A program made the translations under genes and the position numbers. The notes below the pieces were generated by a model. The model ran no database searches. It saw only the letters and a list, made by a program, of their open reading frames with translations, and was not told the DNA's origin. From NCBI GenBank assembly GCA_021805885.1, contig JAJZDR010000082.1:1-14745 (forward strand): a stretch of 14,745 nt of DNA. The letters are read 5' to 3'. This document shows, piece by piece, positions 14,253 through 14,745 of the stretch. Position 1 is the stretch's first letter. Every line of letters begins with the position of its first letter. This stretch comes from a bacterium. GTDB taxonomy: Bacteria; Patescibacteria; Dojkabacteria; JAKAPS01; JAJZLI01.

Positions 14253-14381
14253 TTAGTGGTTGCAATTTATAGTTATTGCTAAAACAGTCATTTCACCAAA
14301 AATCATTAAAGCTATTTCAGTATTAGAATTTCCTCCAATCTCTCCAAACAATAATACTCCAGTTGGAGTTGTCCCTACCAT
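14253..14381 (-). CDS. Possible small hydrophobic ORF, 42 residues
   Basis: The leftward frame from the ATG at 14379-14381 to the TAA at 14253-14255 reads MVGTTPTGVLLFGEIGG, then a hydrophobic segment IALMIFGEMTVLAITI and a stop. Upstream the same frame stays open to about 14440 without an ATG. It follows the ATP-grasp gene on the same strand, about 70 bp behind its stop. It looks protein-like in composition, but it is short, lacks a ribosome binding site and is not recognised. It could be the C-terminal piece of a lost membrane protein or chance. Confidence 0.3.
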   Translation of the reverse strand: MVGTTPTGVLLFGEIGGNSNTEIALMIFGEMTVLAITINCNH

Positions 14382-14450
14382 TAACAGGTGTTTCCAAGAC
14401 AAGCTACAGTGATGATAAGTGAGGAATGGATAAAAACCATTAATTAATGA

Positions 14451-14745
14451 TTATGGGTAAAATTTATTCTGTAATAAGGTTATCCTGTTCTTAAACCTTT
14501 GAGTTATTGTTTCCTTTATCTCTAAATTACGTGTTAAAGCTAATTTTACAATACCTAGAATCATCTGTTCGTACCCCAGATTTATATTCAATAAACAAGC
14601 TTTAGGAAATGAACCATAATTATCAATTAAACTTGGTATGAGGTTAGCTTCAAGAAATTGTGGGGTACCATATTTGTCTAGTCTTATATCTATACGGCCA
14701 TAGTCACGAGCCCCAAGTGCATGAAAAGCTCTCATTGAAAGTTCA
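14451..14745 (-). CDS. ATP-grasp ligase, D-alanine-D-alanine ligase-like, C-terminal part
   Basis: Only the last 98 codons lie in the window. The frame is open at the right edge (ELSMRAF), so the ATG at 14735 is internal. AFHALGARDYGRIDIRLDKY, followed by GTPQFLEANLIPSL, is the ATP-grasp metal and substrate site found in D-Ala-D-Ala ligases; the Glu and Asn of LEAN, with the Asp of RIDIRLD, coordinate magnesium. Next comes YGSFPKACLLNINLGYEQMI in the place of the family's substrate-closing end. D-Ala-D-Ala ligase joins two D-alanines for peptidoglycan. Related ATP-grasp ligases share this end, so the exact substrate is not certain. The tail after YEQMI is about 40 residues longer than usual and basic. 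Stop TAA at 14451-14453. Confidence 0.8.
   Translation of the reverse strand, partial: ELSMRAFHALGARDYGRIDIRLDKYGTPQFLEANLIPSLIDNYGSFPKACLLNINLGYEQMILGIVKLALTRNLEIKETITQRFKNRITLLQNKFYP

Overview
The window is AT-rich bacterial DNA that uses the standard code: TAA, TAG and TGA all end genes, and no long gene carries an in-frame TGA. Several gene types recall ultra-small Patescibacteria/CPR, perhaps the Saccharibacteria side: a MacB/FtsX-type ABC pair, a compact Dus, 23-residue repeat proteins, leaderless genes, and a serine recombinase beside a tiny primase module. This assignment comes from family recognition and is not proven. I see no rRNA, tRNA or CRISPR array.

Positions 1 to about 5200 look like an integrated or plasmid-like mobile element. 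A leftward operon encodes a 49-residue protein, a CHC2 zinc-finger primase-like protein without a TOPRIM domain, a P-loop helicase-like ATPase and the N-terminal part of a large serine recombinase. Upstream of it lie a 20-bp tandem repeat and a second leftward gene with the position of a replication initiator (2908-3969). Divergent from that gene are a small helix-turn-helix gene with a near-consensus leaderless promoter and a membrane protein whose coding sequence holds a perfect 31-bp palindrome.

Positions 5180-6110 hold no intact gene. They contain decayed coding sequence, including what looks like the start of a Fic-type gene, and could be the border between element and chromosome.

Positions 6113-10517 are chromosome-like: a small membrane protein plus a DUF1059-type protein (the only genes here with strong Shine-Dalgarno sites), another two-helix membrane protein, a MacB-like ABC ATPase/permease pair with overlapping ends, a Nudix gene broken by frameshifts, and a tRNA-dihydrouridine synthase.

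Positions 10518-14745 begin with a divergent promoter region carrying a 14-bp tandem repeat, also found once near 5953. Then come an ABC-F ATPase, a protein of four 23-residue repeats, a second frameshifted Nudix gene, a membrane-anchored surface protein, a second repeat-protein gene (apparently frameshifted), a small leftward ORF, and the C-terminal end of an ATP-grasp enzyme resembling D-alanine-D-alanine ligase. The breaks fall in small accessory genes while the large genes are intact. That fits decay better than uniform sequencing error, although several breaks sit in homopolymers.
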